A stretch of 64,000 nt of DNA from Stenotrophomonas sp. 169. Its GTDB lineage: Bacteria; Pseudomonadota; Gammaproteobacteria; Xanthomonadales; Xanthomonadaceae. Under the pieces are notes generated by a model. It did not search any database. It saw nothing but the letters and a program-made list of their open reading frames with translations, and was not told where the DNA came from. The position numbers and the translations under genes were made by a program. Location of the stretch: the NCBI RefSeq assembly GCF_014621775.1, contig NZ_CP061204.1, positions 1,942,501 through 2,006,500 of the forward strand. Direction: 5' to 3'. Below are positions 21,545 through 29,730 of this stretch, in pieces. The stretch's first letter is position 1; each line of letters begins with the position of its first letter.

Positions 21545-21630
21545 TGGTGCCGGTGAAAGGACTCGAACCTTCATGGGGTCACCCCCGGCTGATTTTGAGT
21601 CAGCTGCGTATACCATTCCGCCACACCGGC
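21545..21630 (-). tRNA. tRNA-Leu(CAA)
   Basis: 86 nt including encoded CCA. Acceptor GCCGGTG pairs with CACCGGC, with a long variable arm as in class II tRNAs. The anticodon stem GCTGA/TCAGC holds loop CTCAAAA, giving anticodon CAA (reads UUG). The T-arm contains GGTTCGAGTCC. Confidence 0.95.
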
Positions 21631-21685
21631 AGCGTGGCCGCGTAGTGTAAACAAAACTGCGGCAGACGGGTAGGGGCAGCGACGA

Positions 21686-22633
21686 TCAGGCGGCCTCGCT
21701 CCACACGTACTGAATATCCTCGCGATCATCGAGAATGCGGTACTGGGCGGCGAGGTCAGTGGGGTCCGGATTCAGCCATGCATCCAGATGGACGTCGCGG
21801 ATGGGCACGATACCCCGGTCGTGACCGGTTACTGCCACATCGCGTGGCGGCTCATCGGTCACGGCGGCGAAGGAAAGCAGGCGACCTTCGGGACCCTCCC
21901 ACTCGGCCCACAGGCAGGCAATCAACAGATCGCGCAGGGGACGTGGCTGGAATTCCAGCACGACATCGCGCTCGTCATCGGCGGCTGCCAGCGGGAGCCC
22001 GTTGCGCGGCACGTGCTCATAGAACGACTGCACCACCACCACGCCATGGCGATGGCCGAAGGCGCCGCGCCAATAGCCCTCGAGGCTGTCCCTGCGCGCG
22101 TTGTAGGTACCCGGATACAGGGCGTCGTTGCGCGCGGGTTTGTCAGGCAGCCTGCATTGGTAGCGCATCGGCTTGATCACCCGCCGGCCCTGTTCGGACA
22201 CGATCACCGGCGCATACGTGCCGGGAAAAATGCGGTTGTCGCGCGGCAGGTGCTGGCTGCGCTGCAGGTCGTCCAGGCGTGACTGCGCGCGCTCGATCCG
22301 GTTGCCGGCGATGCGCAGTTCATTGCGGGCTTTCTGTGTGGGGGTGCTGGCCAGGGCGGCCTGCGCGGTACGGAGACGTTCGTGCTGGCGGCGCAGTTCG
22401 GTCTCCAGTTCGGCGTGCTCGGTGGCATGCCATTGCTGGATCATCGCCACGATCCCGCGACCCTGGTCGGTGCGCGCACCCCGGAATCCGTCGTCCATCG
22501 CCTTCGGTGTCTTCGGCCGTTTCTTGGCCGGGTCGAAGGTGTAAAGACGGGAGAATTCTTCCAGCGACATCGTCGCGCCGTAATGGCGGACCAGCTTGGC
22601 GTAGTCGGCGCGGATCTGGGCGGAGTAGCACAT
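21686..22633 (-). CDS. SRAP/YedK-HMCES family abasic-site protein, with insertion
   Basis: 315 aa. It starts MCYSAQ: after Met removal, Cys2 forms the thiazolidine DNA-protein crosslink with abasic sites in this family. The conserved NARRDS and SFYEH segments supply the Asn and Glu of the active site, and TGHDRGIVPI the late histidine region. The family shields abasic sites in single-stranded DNA. An extra segment of roughly 90 residues (about 45-135), charged and coiled-coil-like (ELETELRRQHERLRTAQAA), splits the usual spacing. The start is fixed by the need for Cys at position 2. Confidence 0.88.
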   Translation of the reverse strand: MCYSAQIRADYAKLVRHYGATMSLEEFSRLYTFDPAKKRPKTPKAMDDGFRGARTDQGRGIVAMIQQWHATEHAELETELRRQHERLRTAQAALASTPTQKARNELRIAGNRIERAQSRLDDLQRSQHLPRDNRIFPGTYAPVIVSEQGRRVIKPMRYQCRLPDKPARNDALYPGTYNARRDSLEGYWRGAFGHRHGVVVVQSFYEHVPRNGLPLAAADDERDVVLEFQPRPLRDLLIACLWAEWEGPEGRLLSFAAVTDEPPRDVAVTGHDRGIVPIRDVHLDAWLNPDPTDLAAQYRILDDREDIQYVWSEAA

Positions 22634-22657
22634 GGAGGCAGCTTAGCGCAGGAAAAG

Positions 22658-22683
22658 AAAAACCCGGCCGAAGCCGGGTTTTT
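22658..22683 (-). terminator. Terminator of the second tRNA Ala-Glu unit
   Basis: Perfect hairpin with A5 and T5 flanks and, on the minus strand, a TTCG tetraloop between CCCGGC and GCCGGG. It is symmetrical enough to work in both directions. It ends the tRNA operon 8 bases after tRNA-Glu. Confidence 0.9.
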
Positions 22684-22690
22684 GCAGAAT

Positions 22691-22766
22691 TGGCGTCCCC
22701 ACGGGGATTCGAACCCCGGTCGCCACCGTGAAAGGGTGATGTCCTAGGCCTCTAGACGATGGGGAC
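22691..22766 (-). tRNA. tRNA-Glu(TTC), copy 1
   Basis: 76 nt with encoded CCA. The anticodon arm CACCC-TTTCA-CGGTG gives anticodon TTC, and the T-arm GGGGTTCGAATCCCC is canonical. Last gene of the downstream transcription unit. Confidence 0.96.
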
Positions 22767-22815
22767 GCACGAAAACTTGAGTTGTACTGCTATCCAGACG
22801 GCCTAATGCCTGGAG

Positions 22816-22891
22816 TGGTGGAGCCAAGCGGGATCGAACCGCTGACCTCCTGCATGCCATGCAGGCGCTCTCCCAGCTGAGCTATGGCCCC
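22816..22891 (-). tRNA. tRNA-Ala(GGC), copy 1
   Basis: 76 nt with encoded CCA. The anticodon stem CCTGC/GCAGG holds loop ATGGCAT, giving anticodon GGC. It precedes tRNA-Glu copy 1 on the minus strand. Confidence 0.96.
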
Positions 22892-22934
22892 GATGAAACC
22901 CGGTTGCCTGATGGGTCAGGTTTCCGTTTGAAAC

Positions 22935-23010
22935 TGGCGTCCCCACGGGGATTCGAACCCCGGTCGCCACCGTGAAAGGGTGATGTCCTAGGCCTCTAGA
23001 CGATGGGGAC
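22935..23010 (-). tRNA. tRNA-Glu(TTC), copy 2
   Basis: Identical in sequence to copy 1 over the whole 76 nt; middle of the second transcription unit. Confidence 0.96.
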
Positions 23011-23059
23011 GCACGAAAAACTTCAAGTTGTAGAACCTTCGACGGCCTATTGTCGAAAG

Positions 23060-23135
23060 TGGTGGAGCCAAGCGGGATCGAACCGCTGACCTCCTGCATG
23101 CCATGCAGGCGCTCTCCCAGCTGAGCTATGGCCCC
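23060..23135 (-). tRNA. tRNA-Ala(GGC), copy 2
   Basis: Identical to copy 1. First gene behind the internal promoter at 23153-23181. Confidence 0.96.
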
Positions 23136-23152
23136 GTGTAACCGAGCCGCCT

Positions 23153-23181
23153 ATCATACCGGCTTATTCACGTTTGTGGAA
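23153..23181 (-). promoter_or_regulatory. Promoter of tRNA Ala2-Glu2-Ala1-Glu1
   Basis: On the minus strand, TTCCAC (-35), exactly 17 bases, then TATGAT (-10), ending 18 bases before tRNA-Ala copy 2. The -10 is the same as in the other tRNA promoter. Confidence 0.65.
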
Positions 23182-23274
23182 GCACTTTTTCTGCTTCCTG
23201 TCGCCTGTATCGTCCCGCACCGGCAGTGAAGGAAATGCAATGCGCGCCGCCCGTGAAGGCCGAAGGCGATGAAC

Positions 23275-23300
23275 AAAAAAGACCCGGTTTCGGCCAGGTC
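23275..23300 (-). terminator. Terminator of the first tRNA Ala-Glu unit
   Basis: On the minus strand, GACCTGG pairs with CCGGGTC (one mismatch), with loop CCGAAA and then T6. It lies 18 bases past tRNA-Glu copy 3 and separates this pair from the other two. Confidence 0.8.
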
Positions 23301-23317
23301 CTGCTTGTCCAGATGAG

Positions 23318-23393
23318 TGGCGTCCCCACGGGGATTCGAACCCCGGTCGCCACCGTGAAAGGGTGATGTCCTAGGCCTCTAGACGATGGGGAC
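23318..23393 (-). tRNA. tRNA-Glu(TTC), copy 3
   Basis: Identical to copies 1 and 2; second gene of the upstream unit. Confidence 0.96.
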
Positions 23394-23445
23394 GCGTATC
23401 TCATCAATTTTTTCGCGACCTTCCGACGGCCTATTGCCGGAAGTG

Positions 23446-23521
23446 TGGTGGAGCCAAGCGGGATCGAACCGCTGACCTCCTGCATGCCATGCAGGCGCTC
23501 TCCCAGCTGAGCTATGGCCCC
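23446..23521 (-). tRNA. tRNA-Ala(GGC), copy 3
   Basis: Identical to copies 1 and 2; first gene of the upstream unit. Confidence 0.96.
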
Positions 23522-23539
23522 ACGTCGCCGAGGTGCGAA

Positions 23540-23568
23540 ATCATAGCGATGGGGTCTGGGGATGGCAA
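23540..23568 (-). promoter_or_regulatory. Promoter of tRNA Ala3-Glu3
   Basis: On the minus strand, TTGCCA (-35), 17 bases, TATGAT (-10), 19 bases before tRNA-Ala copy 3: a strong sigma-70 promoter. Confidence 0.75.
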
Positions 23569-23597
23569 GCATTTATTGCAGTTTTCTGCAGGCCGCT

Positions 23598-25928
23598 TCA
23601 GCCATCTGGAAGACGTTGTGTACGCAGTCGAAGCGCGTTACCGATCACCGATACCGAACTCACACTCATCGCCACGGCGGCAAGCATCGGGGACAGGCTG
23701 ATTCCCCATGGCATCAACACGCCGGCGGCTACCGGAATGCCGACCCCGTTGTAGACGAACGCGAACGCCAGGTTCTGCCGCATGTTGCGTACGGTAATGC
23801 GTGACAGATGCCGTGCACGCAGGATGCCGCGCAGGTCGCCCTTTACCAGCGTCACCTGTGCGCTGGACATGGCGACATCGGTGCCGGTGCCCATGGCGAT
23901 GCCGACGTCGGCGCTGGCCATCGCTGGGGCGTCATTGATGCCGTCGCCGGCCATCGCCACCTTGCGCCCCTCTGACTGCAGGCGCGTCACCAGCATGGCT
24001 TTGTCCTGCGGGCTCATGGTGCCGTGCACCTCATCCAGATCCAGTGCCGCGGCCACGGCCCGCGCGGTGCGTGCGTCGTCGCCGCTGGCCATGACGATGC
24101 GCAGGCCGTCGGCGCGCAGCGCGGTGAGTGCCTCTGCGGTCGTGGATTTGATCGGATCGATCACCCACAGCATGCCCGCAAGTACCGTGTCGGCGGCCAG
24201 GAACATCACGCTGGCACCGCGGCTGCGCTGGGCGTCCGCATCGTCGCGCGTTGCGCCTTGCAGCGTGACCGCGTTGTCGGCCATCAGGCTGCTGCTGCCA
24301 ATCAGCAGCGCACGGCCACCGACCACGCCGCGCACGCCCCTGCCGGTAATCGAATCGACGTCTTCCACGGGCAACAGCGTGATCTGCCGACGGCGTGCTT
24401 CGGCCACGATGGCCGTGGCCAGGGGATGTTCGCTGCCCTGGTCCAGGCTGGCCGCCAACTGCAGCACCTGGTCGGGCATGAAGCCGGGCGCCGCGATGAC
24501 GCCACCGAATGCAGGGCGGCCCTCGGTCAGGGTGCCGGTCTTGTCCACTACCAACGTATCGATGTCGCCCAGCTTTTCGATCGCTTCGGCATCACGGAAC
24601 AGCACCCCATGCCGCGCAGCGCGCCCGCTGGCGACCATGATCGACATCGGGGTGGCCAGGCCCAGCGCGCACGGGCAGGCAATGATCAACACCGCGACCG
24701 CGTTGAGCAGTCCATGCGTCCATGACGGCGGAGGGCCGAACAGCCCCCATCCCAGCAACGTCAGCACGGCGACCAGCAGCACCGCCAACACGAACCAGTA
24801 CGCCACCTTGTCCGCCATCTTCTGCATCGGCGCGCGCGAACGCTGGGCCTGTGCCACCCACTGCACGATCTGCGACAGCAGGCTGGCCTCGCCTACGCGT
24901 ACGGCCTGGATCACCAGCGCGCCGGTTCCATTCAACGAGGCGCCGATCACGCTGTCCCCCGCGCGCTTGGTGACCGGCACCGGCTCGCCGGTGAGCATCG
25001 ATTCGTCCAGATGGGACTGGCCGTCGAGGATCAGGCCATCCGCGGGTACCTTCTCGCCGGGGCGTACGCGCAGGCGGTCACCCACCGCAATCGAAGACAG
25101 TGGCACGTCGTGTTCGCTGCCATCGGCATCGATCCGCCTCGCCGTCTTCGGTGCCAGACCCAGCAAGGCCCTGATCGCGTCGGACGTGCGCGCGCGTCCG
25201 CGCAGTTCCAGCAACTGGCCGAGCAGGGTCAGCGATACGATCATCGCGGCGGCTTCGAAATACACCGCGACATGGCCGTGCGTGCGGAACGAGGCCGGGA
25301 ACAGGTCTGGAACCAGGGTGGCGACCAGCGAATAGCCATAGGCGGCGATGACGCCGGTGCCGATCAGTGTCCACATGTTCGGACTGCGGTTGACGATGGA
25401 CTGCGCCCACCGGTGCAGGAAGGGCCAGCCGGCCCACAGCACCACCGGCGTAGCGAGTGCGGCCTCCATCCAGACGCGCGCGTCCGCAGGCAGGGCATGC
25501 AGCAGGGGCGTCATTGCCAGCATGGCCAGCGCCATGGTGGCTGCGCTGAGCGGCAGCGACCACCAGAAGCGACGGCGGAAGTCGATCAGCTCGGGACTCT
25601 CCTGCGTATCCAGCGTCGGCATCATCGGCTCCAGCGCCATGCCGCAGATCGGGCAGCTGCCCGGTCCGTCCTGGATGATCTCCGGGTCCATCGGACAGGT
25701 ATACGGTGTTCCGGCGGCCACGATGGGGCGCGTCTGCGGATCAAGGAACCGGCGCGGATCGGCGATGAACCGTTCGCGGCAACGTGCACTGCAGAAGTGC
25801 CACTCCGTGCCATCGTGCTGGGTGCGGTGGGGCGTGGTGGCGGGGTCCACGGTCATGCCGCAGACCGGATCCTTCGCTTGCACGCTGTCGGCAGGGGCGG
25901 AGCTGCCGCAGCAGGCAGTCGGGCTCAT
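23598..25928 (-). CDS. copA: Copper-translocating P1B-type ATPase with YHS domain
   Basis: 776 aa from the ATG that overlaps the regulator stop (ATGA). The N-terminus has a YHS domain ([12 protein letters not shown]) and a heavy-metal-binding domain ([21 protein letters not shown]) instead of the usual CxxC HMA domains. Then come membrane helices, the actuator loop ([14 protein letters not shown]), the transmembrane CPC metal site ([13 protein letters not shown]), the phosphorylation site DKTGTLTEG, the SEHPLA motif and the [11 protein letters not shown] hinge. It exports Cu(I) (or Ag) from the cytosol. Coupling to a CueR-like regulator supports copper. Confidence 0.92.
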   Translation of the reverse strand: MSPTACCGSSAPADSVQAKDPVCGMTVDPATTPHRTQHDGTEWHFCSARCRERFIADPRRFLDPQTRPIVAAGTPYTCPMDPEIIQDGPGSCPICGMALEPMMPTLDTQESPELIDFRRRFWWSLPLSAATMALAMLAMTPLLHALPADARVWMEAALATPVVLWAGWPFLHRWAQSIVNRSPNMWTLIGTGVIAAYGYSLVATLVPDLFPASFRTHGHVAVYFEAAAMIVSLTLLGQLLELRGRARTSDAIRALLGLAPKTARRIDADGSEHDVPLSSIAVGDRLRVRPGEKVPADGLILDGQSHLDESMLTGEPVPVTKRAGDSVIGASLNGTGALVIQAVRVGEASLLSQIVQWVAQAQRSRAPMQKMADKVAYWFVLAVLLVAVLTLLGWGLFGPPPSWTHGLLNAVAVLIIACPCALGLATPMSIMVASGRAARHGVLFRDAEAIEKLGDIDTLVVDKTGTLTEGRPAFGGVIAAPGFMPDQVLQLAASLDQGSEHPLATAIVAEARRRQITLLPVEDVDSITGRGVRGVVGGRALLIGSSSLMADNAVTLQGATRDDADAQRSRGASVMFLAADTVLAGMLWVIDPIKSTTAEALTALRADGLRIVMASGDDARTARAVAAALDLDEVHGTMSPQDKAMLVTRLQSEGRKVAMAGDGINDAPAMASADVGIAMGTGTDVAMSSAQVTLVKGDLRGILRARHLSRITVRNMRQNLAFAFVYNGVGIPVAAGVLMPWGISLSPMLAAVAMSVSSVSVIGNALRLRTQRLPDG

Positions 25929-26329
25929 GCGGGGTCCTCCTGCAGGGCGGCCATGATCGGGCAGGCGGCCAGCGCGCCATGGCCAGGGCAAGCGTCGACC
26001 AGGTGCGCCAACCCCTCGCGCATCCGCTGCAGTTCGCGCACCCGCTGGTCGATATCGGCAAGCCGGGCGGTAGCGGCCAGCCGCACCGCAGCCATGTCCT
26101 GCGGTGCGCGCGCCGACAACGAAAGCAGTTCAGCGATTTCCTGCAGGGTGAATCCCAACGTTTTGGCGCGGCGGATGAAGCGCAGCCGCTGCACCGCGTT
26201 CTCGTCGAAGACCCGATAACCGGCCGCTGACCTGTGCACCGGCGGCAATAGCTGCTGGCGCTCGTAATAACGGACCGTATCGATAGGCACGCCCACATGG
26301 CGCGCGAGTTGACCAATGTTCATCTGCAC
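25925..26329 (-). CDS. MerR-family copper regulator (CueR-like)
   Basis: 134 aa. The N-terminal MerR helix-turn-helix ([20 protein letters not shown]) is followed by a dimer helix and the metal loop [14 protein letters not shown], a C-x8-C pair much like the ACPGDDSADCPII of CueR. It should bind Cu(I) and activate its own operon by twisting an over-long promoter. It is coupled to the ATPase by ATGA. CadR/PbrR-type specificity is possible but less likely given the loop and partner. Confidence 0.88.
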   Translation of the reverse strand: MQMNIGQLARHVGVPIDTVRYYERQQLLPPVHRSAAGYRVFDENAVQRLRFIRRAKTLGFTLQEIAELLSLSARAPQDMAAVRLAATARLADIDQRVRELQRMREGLAHLVDACPGHGALAACPIMAALQEDPA

Positions 26330-26344
26330 CTCCGAATGTGACCA

Positions 26345-26375
26345 TCATCAACCCTTGAGTGTGGTCTAGAGTCAA
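26345..26375 (-). promoter_or_regulatory. MerR-type promoter/operator for the copper operon
   Basis: On the minus strand, TTGACT (-35) is followed by an 18-19 base spacer and a TTGATGAT -10 region. An imperfect dyad (ACTCTAGAC against ACCCTTGAG on the other strand) sits between them, 16 bases or more before the regulator start. This over-long spacer with a dyad is typical of MerR-controlled promoters. Confidence 0.65.
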
Positions 26376-26519
26376 TACCGAGCTAAATGCAAGGCTTTTG
26401 ACGCAGATTGCAGCTTTCTTCATAGCCTCGGCCTGTCCGCCGTTCCTAACCTGCAGCCACCGAAGAGTCACGCTGTCAATGGCGCCGACTCTGTTCGCGG
26501 GAGGCAAGAGGAGGAGCTG

Positions 26520-27575
26520 ATGGACGCACACAAGAACGATCTGACAGAAATCGCAGTAGTTGAATACCCGGGCGCCGACCCGTCTGCGGCATCGATGCTG
26601 GCCGAAATGGCCCACGTCGGAAACCGGCTCGCGCAACAGCAGGGGCGCCATACCGCGCGCATCCTGGTGTCGCGCTGGGTCATGGCCAATGACGGCGGTG
26701 GGCCACAGCGCGTAGCCGGCGCGGACGTACTGGATGCGACGGTGCCGGCGATCATCGCCCTGCCGGGACAGGTAAGCCAGAACGGCCAGATCCGTGACGA
26801 GGCGATCCTGCTGGAATGGCTGAGTGCGCACTACGATGGCGGCAGCCTGCTGGCGGCGGTAAATGACGGAATCGGCGTGCTTTCACGTGCCGGGCTGTTG
26901 GCCGGGCGTGCCGTGGCCAGTCTGGACAGCACCCGCTTTCCCGGCCTGAATGCGCAGAGCGGCAGCTGGGTGCCCAGCGAGCGGTTGCTGGTGGATGATG
27001 GTGATCTGCTGACCGTCAGCGGCTCCCAGGCGTGGCGTTTCCTGGCCCTGCGCCTGCTGTACCGCGTGCACGGTCAAGGCGTCATGGCGGCCGTGGCCCA
27101 GCAGCAGGGCATCGTGGTGCCCGCAGCAATCCAGCAGGACCTGGAGCGGTTCAGTGCCAATTTCGCCCACGGTGACCGTGACGTGCTGAAGGCGCAGCGC
27201 TGGCTGCACACCACCGCGGCACGCGGTGCGACGCTGGGCGCGATCTGCCAGGCGTCGGGACTGGAGCCGCGTACGCTGCAGCGGCGGTTCCTGAAAGCGA
27301 CGGGCCTGCGCCCCATCGAGTACTGTCAGCGGCTGCGCATCGCCAAGGCCCAGTTGCTGCTGCAGCAGGGCGGCGCGATCGATGAAGTGGCGTGGGGGGT
27401 CGGTTACGCGGACCAGAGTGCGTTTCGGCGCCTGTTCCTGCGCATCGTCGGCATGACACCGGCAACGTATCGCCGCATGGTCTCCGGCAAGCTGCGTGAT
27501 CGCTCGCTGGCGCCCGCGCCGGTGCCTTCGGTGATGGGTACGCCGGTGCGCCCGGTTGATCGCCACGCCGCCTGA
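26520..27575 (+). CDS. GlxA-type AraC-family transcriptional regulator
   Basis: 351 aa. The N-terminal DJ-1/PfpI-like domain (about 10-190; GGSLLAAVNDGIGVLSRAGLLAGR in the nucleophile-elbow region, with Asn where others have Cys) is followed by two AraC helix-turn-helices (TLGAICQASGLEPRTLQRRF and IDEVAWGVGYADQSAFRRLF). This is the GlxA architecture. It is divergent from the copper operon; the target genes are unknown. Confidence 0.85.
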   Translation: MDAHKNDLTEIAVVEYPGADPSAASMLAEMAHVGNRLAQQQGRHTARILVSRWVMANDGGGPQRVAGADVLDATVPAIIALPGQVSQNGQIRDEAILLEWLSAHYDGGSLLAAVNDGIGVLSRAGLLAGRAVASLDSTRFPGLNAQSGSWVPSERLLVDDGDLLTVSGSQAWRFLALRLLYRVHGQGVMAAVAQQQGIVVPAAIQQDLERFSANFAHGDRDVLKAQRWLHTTAARGATLGAICQASGLEPRTLQRRFLKATGLRPIEYCQRLRIAKAQLLLQQGGAIDEVAWGVGYADQSAFRRLFLRIVGMTPATYRRMVSGKLRDRSLAPAPVPSVMGTPVRPVDRHAA

Positions 27576-27672
27576 ATGGCGGCGCTTTCTCTGTCTTGTG
27601 CTGGATGCAGGGGTCGTGGAGCATCAGCGGTCGCGACAGTGCAGGGCAGGGTGTGGTGATGAGGGACAAGCG

Positions 27673-28473
27673 ATGTTGAGTGTCGGGCCAGTACCGCTGC
27701 CGGTGGTGCTGGCCCTCGTGTTCCTGTTGCTGGCGATGGCGGTCGCGCGGTTCTGGCCGCGACCTCCGTCGCTGTCGTGGCGGCCTGCGAACGCGCTGCT
27801 GCTGGACATGTTCCTGCTCGGGCTGGTCGGTGCACGCGGAGTGTTCGTGCTGCGCAACGCGGCCACTTACCTGGAGTCGCCCTGGTCGGTGGTGCGCATC
27901 GGCGATGGCGGATTCGACCCGTTGGGTTTCTTCGTCGCCGCTGCAGCCTGGGCCATCTGGCGCCTGCGCAAGGCACCCGCCGTGCGGGGGCCGGTGCTGG
28001 CGGCTGCGCTGCTGGGCAGCAGTGGCTGGCTGTTGGCGTCGTTCGGCCTGCAGCACCTGCAGGCACAGCGCGTGCAGGTGCCTGCGGTGGTGCTGCAGGA
28101 CCTGACAGGCGCGCCGGTCCGGCTCGCCGATACCCAGGGCCAGCCGCTGGTGCTGAATCTGTGGGCCAGCTGGTGCGGCCCCTGCGTGCGCGAAATGCCG
28201 GTGCTTTCCGCCGCGCAACGCCGGCATGGGCAGGTACGCTTCGTGTTCGTCAACCAGGGCGAAGACGCTGAAACCGTCCAGCGCTTCCTACGGCAGCACG
28301 CGCCGGCGCTGCAGGGCGTGTTGCTGGATGCGCCGTCCGCCACCGGCGATGCGCTGGGGGTACAGGCCTATCCCAGCACCCTGTTTTTCGACCGTGATGG
28401 TCGCCTTCGAGAGCTGCACCTCGGTGAACTTACCGCCGCCGGGCTGGAGCACAAACTGCGCGGGCTGAGGTAG
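27673..28473 (+). CDS. Membrane-anchored TlpA-like thioredoxin with Lgt-like N-terminus
   Basis: 266 aa from ATG 27673 (RBS GAGGGA). The first 140 residues hold three or four membrane helices with RIGDGGFDPLGFF, reminiscent of the WxGGxxxxG segments of Lgt, but too short for a full transferase. A periplasmic thioredoxin domain follows with WASWCGPC (Cys168, Cys171), the cis-proline YPST loop and a C-terminal helix. Likely role: reductant delivery to DsbG encoded 31 bp downstream. The partnership is inferred from the operon. Confidence 0.8.
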   Translation: MLSVGPVPLPVVLALVFLLLAMAVARFWPRPPSLSWRPANALLLDMFLLGLVGARGVFVLRNAATYLESPWSVVRIGDGGFDPLGFFVAAAAWAIWRLRKAPAVRGPVLAAALLGSSGWLLASFGLQHLQAQRVQVPAVVLQDLTGAPVRLADTQGQPLVLNLWASWCGPCVREMPVLSAAQRRHGQVRFVFVNQGEDAETVQRFLRQHAPALQGVLLDAPSATGDALGVQAYPSTLFFDRDGRLRELHLGELTAAGLEHKLRGLR

Positions 28474-28504
28474 CCTTGCGCACGCAATCAACCAGGAGTT
28501 TTCC

Positions 28505-29338
28505 ATGTTGCCCACGTATCTGCGCGCTGCCCCGGTAGCGCTGGTGTTGCCGATCCTGCTGGCGGTGTCCGGCTGCGGCCAGGCGCAGGCCCCCACGCCT
28601 GCAGCCGCTGGCGGCGGCAAGCCGGCGGCGGCCAAGGACGGCGCGGCCGTGCCTGCACCGATCAAGGGCCTGCAGAAGCTGGGCTTCGAGGTGGTATCCG
28701 AATTCGACGCACCCGGTGGCCTGCGCGGCTTCGCCGGTGTGGTAGGTGGACAGCAGCCTGCGGCCGCCTACCTCACCCCGGATGGCAAGCACGTGGTGGT
28801 CGGCAGCCTGTTCGATGCGCAGGGCAATGACGTGGGGCGTGACCTGCTGACGGCAAAGGTCGCCGGGCCCATGACCACGAAGATCTGGAGCCAGCTGGAG
28901 AACAGCGCCTGGGTTGCCGATGGCAAGGCGGACGCGCCACGCGTGGTCTACACCTTCGGCGATGCCAATTGCCCGTACTGCCACCGATTCTGGGATGCGG
29001 CGCGTCCCTGGGTGGATGCCGGCAAGGTGCAGCTGCGCCACATCATGGTCGGTGTCATCCGCGAAGACAGCCCCGGCAAGGCGGCGGCCATCATCGGTGC
29101 GAAGGACCCCAGCGCAGCGTTGCTGGAAAACGAGCGCGGCTTCGAACGCGGCGGCATCAAGCCGGTCGCCATCAGTGCCGACGTCGGCCGCAAGCTGGAA
29201 GCCAACCAGGCGTTGATGGTGGAACTTGGTTTCCAGGGCACGCCGGGAATCCTGTTCAAGGATGCCGAAGGCAACGTGCAGCGTCGCTCGGGCATGCCGC
29301 AGGGCAATGACCTTGAACTGATGTTCGGTCCGCGCTGA
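28505..29338 (+). CDS. dsbG: Thiol:disulfide isomerase DsbG
   Basis: 277 aa. Signal peptide with lipobox-like LAVSGC (Cys24), so it may be a lipoprotein, unlike E. coli DsbG. After a Pro/Ala linker comes the dimerisation domain, then the thioredoxin fold with the active site CPYC (156-159), the DsbG-type insertion DAARPWVDAGKV and the cis-Pro loop GTPGI. The family isomerises disulfides and protects single cysteines from oxidation in the periplasm. It probably shares a transcript with the TlpA-like gene before it. Confidence 0.88.
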   Translation: MLPTYLRAAPVALVLPILLAVSGCGQAQAPTPAAAGGGKPAAAKDGAAVPAPIKGLQKLGFEVVSEFDAPGGLRGFAGVVGGQQPAAAYLTPDGKHVVVGSLFDAQGNDVGRDLLTAKVAGPMTTKIWSQLENSAWVADGKADAPRVVYTFGDANCPYCHRFWDAARPWVDAGKVQLRHIMVGVIREDSPGKAAAIIGAKDPSAALLENERGFERGGIKPVAISADVGRKLEANQALMVELGFQGTPGILFKDAEGNVQRRSGMPQGNDLELMFGPR

Positions 29339-29730
29339 GTACGGCAAGGGTAAGGGCGATGCGCCGGGCAAAGCCCGGCGTCACGGCGTAACGCCGGGCT
29401 TGAAGGTGCGCGAGAGCTGCAGACGCAATGCAGGGATCCGCCAGCGACGCCAGTGCAGCTGGCCAGGGTGCCCCAGCCGCGCCTGCGACCTTTGGCGTAT
29501 GCGTCAGAGGTTGACAGCAAATAACCCGGTAAACGACTCTTCACCTGTTGGGTTGCTCTGCGACCCGCAGCAGGTTGTCACGCCGGACGGAGGGGTCCGT
29601 GCGCAGGCCTGCTGCACCCCGGCCCGCGCAGCATCGCTTTGGTGATGCCTGCGCATGGCTAGCGCTGCTCCCTTCGGCGGCACCCTTTCCAGGACCGACT
29701 GCGCAGGCATCGGTATTCAAACGTCCGTCG
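29339..29730. other. Intergenic region before the GH3 gene
   Basis: 392 bases without a convincing gene. GCCGGGC-AAA-GCCCGGC and a nearby repeat of its arm (29362-29400) may end the dsbG transcript. TTGACA at 29511-29516 is a perfect -35, but no good -10 follows at 17 bases. An open frame runs through the region into the glucosidase but has no RBS and looks like an extension. Confidence 0.4.

Noticed and set aside
22691-23521. Regularly spaced identical blocks resembling a CRISPR array
   Set aside because: The blocks are complete tRNA-Glu and tRNA-Ala genes with cloverleaf pairing; no cas genes are near.
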